A stretch of 64,000 nt of DNA from Heliopora coerulea (taxonomy: Eukaryota > Cnidaria > Anthozoa > Scleralcyonacea > Helioporidae), in assembly GCA_030142905.1 (NCBI GenBank), contig JASJOG010000085.1, positions 682,001 through 746,000 on the forward strand, written 5' to 3'. The position numbers were made by a program, and so were the translations under genes. Within the stretch, counting starts at the first letter, position 1, and each line of letters opens with the position of its first letter. Under the pieces are notes generated by a model. The model saw nothing but the letters and a program-made list of their open reading frames with translations, had not been told where the DNA came from and made no database searches. Positions 57,680 to 64,000 of this stretch are shown here, piece after piece.

Positions 57680-60600
57680 TGTAATTTGTGTTAAACGGTT
57701 GTTCAAGTTTCCCGAGGCGAAAAATGGATTAGTGTCGCTACCCCAACTTTAAATGATTCGAGACTTGGAGTCGCCATTAAACTTACAGTAAAACGACTTG
57801 GCGAAATTATTATTAGGCTGGTAAAACTGTTCTCAGAAGAAGCCGATTCGTTCAGTTGTCTAGGAATAATATTTAATTAAAATATCGATATTTGTTAGTG
57901 GTTTTTTAGTTGAATTGTTTTTACCCTTGGATTTTGAAATTCATTCTAGGTGGATACAATTTGGCTGTTGAAGTTCCAGGGTTCTTCATCACAAAACGGG
58001 ACGCCCTATATTTGATTTATGTGGGAATTTTTTGATTGCTCATTAGTTGATTCGGTTGAGAATTAAACGGAGTGAAATTTTTGAAACTATTATGTTAAGT
58101 TAGTAAATCATTAATCTAAATATTAGTAATTAACCTGAATAGTTAATGTTTCATAACCACCGTAAATCAGTGTGACAAACGAACCTTGTTTAATGCCTTA
58201 AGCATAACCTGCCTGATATGTTAGACTTGATTTGTTAATTATCAAGGCACCTGAAAAGACAAGTGTAATGGAATTGTTAACTTTGGCATAGTATTTTCAT
58301 GTGAAAAAAAGTCATCCACGCATATAAACTAATGCAGTAAGTACTACAGACTAAACAAGGCTGTCAAATAGTCCTGAAAGTCAGAACCATAAATTCAGAA
58401 AATTAGCAATTCAAAACCCATACAAAGCAAACTTCGAACCCTATTTATTCTTTAAACTTTGGGAAAAAGATGTTCCATCAGAAAGTTAAGTGACGTCCAG
58501 TTTGGTTTGGCAACCATTAGTGCTTGTTGAAAAATGAATAAGTAAATAAATGAATGAATAAATAAAAACTGCACCATTGGCTTTCCAAGAACTTAGGAGA
58601 ACCCTGCACAGGTTTGGTGTTGGCTTCAATTGCAAAATCCAAGATTGATCTCATTGGGATTACCTTTTGATCATGGATAATGGGGGTATTTATGGATGCT
58701 TTACTGCTGCTGGATTCATGTGGAATGGGTTCAATCAAAAACCTGGATGGCAACATCAAGTGAGATGGATTTGATAAGGTTAGAGTCCTGGTGGCCAATC
58801 TAGTTTGAAGTTTAGAGTTTCCTATAAATTAGCCATTGTAGTTAGGCAGGACAAGAAAAACAGTTACTATGTTATAACAGGATATTATATCCTATGTGGT
58901 GTAGTTTTTATTAAGATCATTAGCATGAGATAATTGTAGCCTTCATCAACTGGTGGATTCAAATCATCATTAAAGAGGACATCATATAGGAAGTTTCACA
59001 TGCAAAGCAATGGTGGACCAGGTAATTTGTTCTTGTTTTAATTATTAGCTAGACCAAAGTGGTGAGCAAGTGAGATTCTTAGCCTCAATATTTTACCTTT
59101 TGAATAGTTCAAATACTGAAATATTTAATTTTATGAAAGCAATCTTAATTGTTCAAGAAATAAATGGACAACATTTCATATCAATTTTTGAAAAAAAAAA
59201 GGTTGAGTGTTTTCAGGCAAAGGATGTTCTAAATTCTACAAATTTCAAAATGGTTGTAGCTAATGGTCTGCCATTCACTTGTCTGATAATGACATCTTAC
59301 TATACAAAAGTCACAAGCAGGTGAACTGTGTAAAATGTCATTGTGTCTTTCTAATAAAATTAATGACCCTGGCTGGCTGCCATCTTTTATTCTACATATG
59401 TGGGCAATTTACACCAATTTGTCAAAAAATTAATAGTGGCTCTAAGGACCATTTGTCTTTTATTTAATAATATGTCAATATTACACTTTCTGGTTGAATT
59501 ATGTAGACCACCTATTTTTAATGAAACCAAATTTCAAACAGAAGTGGAAAATGCATTATTTGGGATACCCATTGGCATCAAGAAGGGGGCTCAGTGGGCA
59601 AGGCCCCAAAATGTAAATTTGGAGGAGTCAATCCTCATTTCTTTCCTGTTTATTTTAAAAAAACTTTACTCTAACCAATATCTTACAAAAAAGTTTCTAA
59701 CCATTTCACATCCAAAAACCTCAGGCAATTGTGCTATAATTTTGAAGTATTCTATTAAGGAAAAGAAAGTTCCAGATTTTCTGCCCTGGCTTGAACAGAT
59801 AGCAGGAGTAACAATTTATATAAATTGAAAAAGAGGATAGCTATTGAAATCAGACATTAAGTTTTAAGACGATATTTATAACTTCCTATGTCATACATTT
59901 GCAGTTCATGGATTTGGAATCACATCTATGGAAGCATCAACAAAAGGTAGGATGTTTTAGGAACAAAAGACTAGCTACCAGCTATCACCATTTGGTAACC
60001 AGGTGCGTTTATTAATTTCTTATTAAGCAGCAGGTTGAAATTAGCATCATTAGTTACCTGAGTTTTAGAACCTCTAGGATAAGATGGGAAATCTTTCAAG
60101 TTATTGAGGGAAATGGGGTTCATTTCCTTTTAAAATGCTTGAAAAGTTGAACCTCTAATTCATAACTGGCCACCAGGACAAACCATTTTTGTAAATTTCA
60201 CCATCAGCTGTTATACTTGGTGCTCAAACAAATCACCATAAAGAGTATGGTGTAATTTATGAACTGGGTTTATGATTTATGACTACAGTAATGTGTTCCA
60301 GTTTATGTGTGCTTTACAATTTAGTTTGGGAGTGCAAATTGCATGTACCCATCAGTACAAATATAATCTATCCTTGTACTTGAAATTTCTTTTACATTGT
60401 ATTTACAAAGTGAAATATGTTGACAGTACAAGGCTGCAACATTAGCGTGCTGTTGCTTGCTGCATGATCATTGGTGATTTAATAGCAGACCAATCACCAA
60501 TTAATGTTATGTTGAAATTTTATATACCAATGCAACCAAGAATAAATTGATCTGCTCTTATACAGCTCAGAATTAAGTAGTAGTATATAAATTTTTTTGA

Positions 60601-62904
60601 CACTGCAGTGATATACTGATTGACTCTCAATCAGACCTACTGATGCGATACTTCATTGATGACTGCTGTATTAAAAATGTGTAAATGTAAATAAACAACA
60701 GACAAACATTGTCTGTCCTCATGTAGTGGTCATGTAGTGATTCATGCAGAGGTGCTCATTAAGGGACAGCCATCCAGTGCTGCTGAATAAAATTTAGTGT
60801 TGGTGGGAATGAAATGCATTTTTGCCCCTTATTGGGTTAATTTTGCTTCACCATAAATTACAGTCTGAGTCTGATCAAGTGGTACTGTATGATAAAATTG
60901 TTATTTTAAGTTTGAAATCAGATATTTCTCTAACCTTTACCAAATTTACAAACTTCAAACATAAAATAAAAACATTCTGGCAGCCTATTTTTTGGTAATT
61001 ATGGTATTCAGTTATATCTGATGTGCATACTTCTGTCTTTACTTCTGTATGTCATAATTATCATATAAGAGCTTGAGTAAGTTCATATTTCTGGGGAAAC
61101 AGTAATTAATTAGATTCAATACATGGAAAATAATGTTCCTTAATTGTTTCCATTGTAAAGTTTAGTTTTGGCATTACCTAACAAATCTCAGCAGTCATCT
61201 TGTAATCAGCTAATACCTCTAAAAAACAATTTAAATAAAAAACCAAGAACAACTCTTGTCTTCATTCATTTCAGTGCTCAAGCATTGATCATAATTATAT
61301 TGTTAACAACTCAATCTTTATGGTGTTGATTTTCAACATCACTTTTGACAATTATTAATCAATTTTCTGTAATACATTTAAATGACCAAGACTGCTCAAT
61401 AAATAAATCAAAGTGAAAAAAGAAAATGTCTGCCTCATTATTCAAATTATAAAAAAATATCCTGGCAATTTTGTACTGACTGTAACACTTTGATGCTTAT
61501 GTTATATAATAACCTAGTCATTTGTTTTGAATTTTTTTGAAGGAGATTACATAATATGAACAGAAATTTTGACAAATAACTGAGAAATACATATATTTTT
61601 CAGTTTAATCATTAAGTTTCATAATGTTCATTGTTCCAATAACAATTTGTGTTAAATATGTAAAACAGAAAAAAAAATAAAAACAAGTTTTTTCATTGAG
61701 TAAGGTTTTTGCCAAATTCAACATTCTGTTGGTTTTTCTGTTTGTTTTTTGGGGGTTCTTTTTGTGAGAAACAAAAATTGATAGTACTGGTATATCAAGC
61801 AGCATCTTTTAGTATAGAACTAGATGTAGTAATCTAATTGAAAACTGGAATTAATAAATTGAGTGTAACTCCGAGTCTTGGTCTTTTCAATGCTGTGTGA
61901 TGTCTCATGCTTTTTATCATTTTATGACTAATTGTAGTTTAGATCCCATGTTATCAACAAAATAATAGTTAATTATGCTCAAACAACATCTTTGTTGCTT
62001 TGAAATACATACTACAGTCAGTGCTTCTTTATTGAATTACATTGGATTTTCTGTGGTTTGTAAGCATTTATGAAATAATCCAAAGAGCAATTTATGCTGA
62101 GTATTGTGAGTCATACCTAATTATTTACTAAATGATTTTTTTCTAACCCATTTAAAGTGTAATGACTAATTTCATTGCATCAAGAATATTTGAAAGGAAA
62201 AAAATGTATTTTTAGTGGTCATAAAGTACTCAAGGGTAATTAATTTAAAAGCAATGAACAAACTGAGAAAACTCTTGTCTGATTTTCGTGTAAATTTTCT
62301 GAATCTTAACTGCTTCTCCATATTTCTATAGACTGTGATTCACCCAATGCAGTTTTTGGATGATCAACATAAATGGAATCATCTTCAAAGTAAAGTTTAC
62401 TCTACACCAAAACATATTGTCAGCAGTTAGCAACAAAGATTGAATGACAGAATATTGCTTTTCGAGTACTTCTCTTTGGTGTCCACGCATATGGCATCAA
62501 TCAAACATTCCATGAGATAGCCTGGTTGCAGGCTAGGTGCCAAGTGTTGCGATTTCCATCGTTTCTCTCATTTTTTTCTCCGTTTTACGTAAAAACACTT
62601 GATTTTACTGACAGGCGTGGCGGGAAAAAATGGAAATGTATATCCTTCAGTTAAAACCAAAAATACCTGGAGACAAGAAATTGGACCATTTGTTTGACAT
62701 TTTTGACTTGTCAATGGAAATAATTTTAAATGTAGCAAAAAAGGAAATTTAGCAAGAAAGAATAACTGAGGAGAACGTTTGTAACAGCTGCAATGAAAGA
62801 AAAAGATATGAGATCATAGAACAAATTAGAACTTCTTTTTTGGAATTTTATTGCAAGTCTCAAATTTATCGTTTTATTTCAGAATCATCCTCAGAGATAA
62901 ACAT

Positions 62905-62985
62905 AAACAAGCGGCGGACCGGTATCCCGAAGGTGCGAGTTCAAATCCCGCTCTTGTCAACATTTTTCAGTTGACTTCGGCAGTG
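62905..62985 (+). repeat. tRNA-derived SINE fragment
   Basis: CGAAGGTGCGAGTTCAAATC and the following CTTGTCAACATTTTTCAGTT resemble the B-box and tail of the SINE near 20.15 kb. The 5' half is missing. Confidence 0.5.
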
Positions 62986-63442
62986 TCAGATTATCATGAA
63001 AAGTTTCTGTTCAAATTTATAGGTTATGTCAAATTCCAAAATTTTTGTATTTTTGGTATTTACTCTTTCTAGAGAGTGGTGAACCACGCTTAGCGTCCTA
63101 CTTCCGTGAGCGTAGGGGAATTTTCTTCACGAATGGGGAAGACCTACTTCCTACAGCCCATTTGTCCATGTCTCCACCCTACGGTGACGAAAGAGATAAT
63201 TATTTATTAATTACAGTAATTAATTTCATTGACAATAGTTCCGGTGGTTCGAGTCTCCGCGATCAACGCTCCGATATTCCACAGTATCTTGAACAAAATT
63301 TCATTCATAGGGGACGTACGTGATACGCGTTCGCAAAAAATGACAGATAAAATGTCAAAAGTTTACTAATCACTGAAAATTGCCAAGGTTATCAAGATGT
63401 AAAGAAATATCACAGCGTCTTGCTGATCATTTTCTTCTCAAC

Positions 63443-63769
63443 ATGTATAAATGCGTTCAGGATTACTCTCCTGCCAAGGAGATGGATGGGTTTGACGTTC
63501 TTGATGTTAAGCGTGGAAACACTTTAGAATTTCTTGAAAGTTACGATGAAAATTGGTGGAAGATGCGTTCTGTTGACACTGGAAAAGTTGGCCTAGTTGC
63601 CGTTAAATATATGAAGGAAGTGAAACAAGGAGCAAAAAGTGACATTGACATGGCAAGTTTTGCAAGAGCTTTAAATTGTCTTTGTCTATTTCAGACGTAC
63701 CCAGTATTATGTAGTTTTCAGTTTTCTTTTATATTTAAAGATGAGATGTTAACCTCGATAACTAAGTAA
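63443..63769 (+). CDS. SH3-domain protein, partial
   Basis: An SH3 domain fills the first 60 residues from the ATG at 63443. YKCVQDYSP stands for the ALYDY box, GFDVLDVKRGN for the DELSF..GD region, ENWWKMRS carries the paired tryptophans, and GKVGLVAVKYMKEV is the 3' end. The SPxNYV signature is altered to AVKYM, with Ala where the ligand-binding proline usually is, so ligand choice may be atypical. The start could instead be an exon boundary just upstream (AG at 63415-63416). The real exon probably ends near 63.65 kb, where the frame becomes non-specific. The rest of the gene lies beyond the window. SH3 domains bind proline-rich partners in signalling and cytoskeletal complexes; the parent family is not recognisable from this piece. 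Confidence 0.6.
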   Translation: MYKCVQDYSPAKEMDGFDVLDVKRGNTLEFLESYDENWWKMRSVDTGKVGLVAVKYMKEVKQGAKSDIDMASFARALNCLCLFQTYPVLCSFQFSFIFKDEMLTSITK

Positions 63770-64000
63770 TACTTTCATACTTTTAAATTAGTTTGAGAGA
63801 AATGAATAAATTAGCAATTATTTCTTTGCTTGCATTACAATATTAAATAGCCAATAGGGACATTTCAGAACAGGGTGAATCAAAATGTTTTCTGTTTATG
63901 AAATCTCTTTGCTACGTCATTTTATTTGCTGAGCATCGACTGCCATTCTGCCACAGTTAGCATAATGATGGATAAATACCACAGATTTAACTTCAAAAGA
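63770..64000. other. Window end, probably intron of the SH3 gene
   Basis: AT-rich sequence without an open frame of note. It is taken as intron following the SH3 exon. Confidence 0.3.

Larger units (their letters stand above)
55611..63400. other. 3' flank of the large gene and long intergenic region
   Basis: No supported gene. Near 56.2 kb there is a CGACGTTTCGAGCGGCAGCC motif, and near 56.4-56.6 kb an AT-rich stretch. A fold-back element occupies 57489-57679. From about 58.2 to 62.5 kb the sequence is strongly AT-rich and nearly lacks CpG. Open frames at 59.07-59.83 kb have no recognisable domain or plausible splice sites. A tRNA-like B-box (GCGAGTTCAAATCCCGCTCT) lies near 62.93 kb. Confidence 0.45.

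Noticed and set aside
59070..59828. Possible genes in the AT-rich block
   Set aside because: Overlapping frames with no recognisable domain; composition alone explains them.

Overview
This is eukaryotic nuclear DNA from an animal, most likely an anthozoan cnidarian (stony coral or anemone; the clade is inferred). Small exons are separated by GT-AG introns, the introns are crowded with short mobile elements, and there is a PIM-type kinase fragment, a Penelope-type hammerhead motif, Crypton-like remnants and a short internal TTAGGG tract. I see no prokaryotic or viral gene organisation.

Layout. 1.5-2.3 kb, minus strand: two exons of a PIM-like serine/threonine kinase. 2.3-9.2 kb: repeat-rich DNA with no gene I can defend. 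9.2-14.0 kb, minus strand: a complete eight-exon gene for the mitochondrial ATP synthase gamma subunit (296 aa). 14.7-15.7 kb, plus strand: a complete four-exon TMA7 gene (64 aa), divergent from the ATP synthase gene across about 660 bp. 17.7-55.6 kb, plus strand: one very large gene which I reconstructed as 40 exons and 2,778 codons. All 39 splice junctions keep phase. It encodes a degenerate EF-hand head followed by five complete repeats and one decayed repeat of about 400-480 aa of charged helix. 55.6-63.4 kb: intergenic DNA. 63.4 kb to the end: a partial SH3-domain gene.

The most unusual object is the large repeat gene. Each full repeat is a cassette of five to seven exons, carries the same ordered sub-motifs, and is bounded by phase-0 introns. 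That is what serial duplication of one genomic block would leave. I do not recognise a named family for it. Its introns hold most of the mobile DNA: four hairpin elements flanked by 13-16 bp target-site duplications, TA- and TTAA-flanked MITEs, Crypton-like remnants, tRNA-derived repeats and long simple repeats. Just outside it lie a structurally complete hammerhead ribozyme motif (12.0 kb) and a fold-back element whose loop is a TTAGGG array (57.5 kb).

Both housekeeping genes are of standard length and probably share a promoter region. CpG looks strongly depleted over them and at 58-62 kb but not over most of the large gene. This would fit germline gene-body methylation of the housekeeping block.
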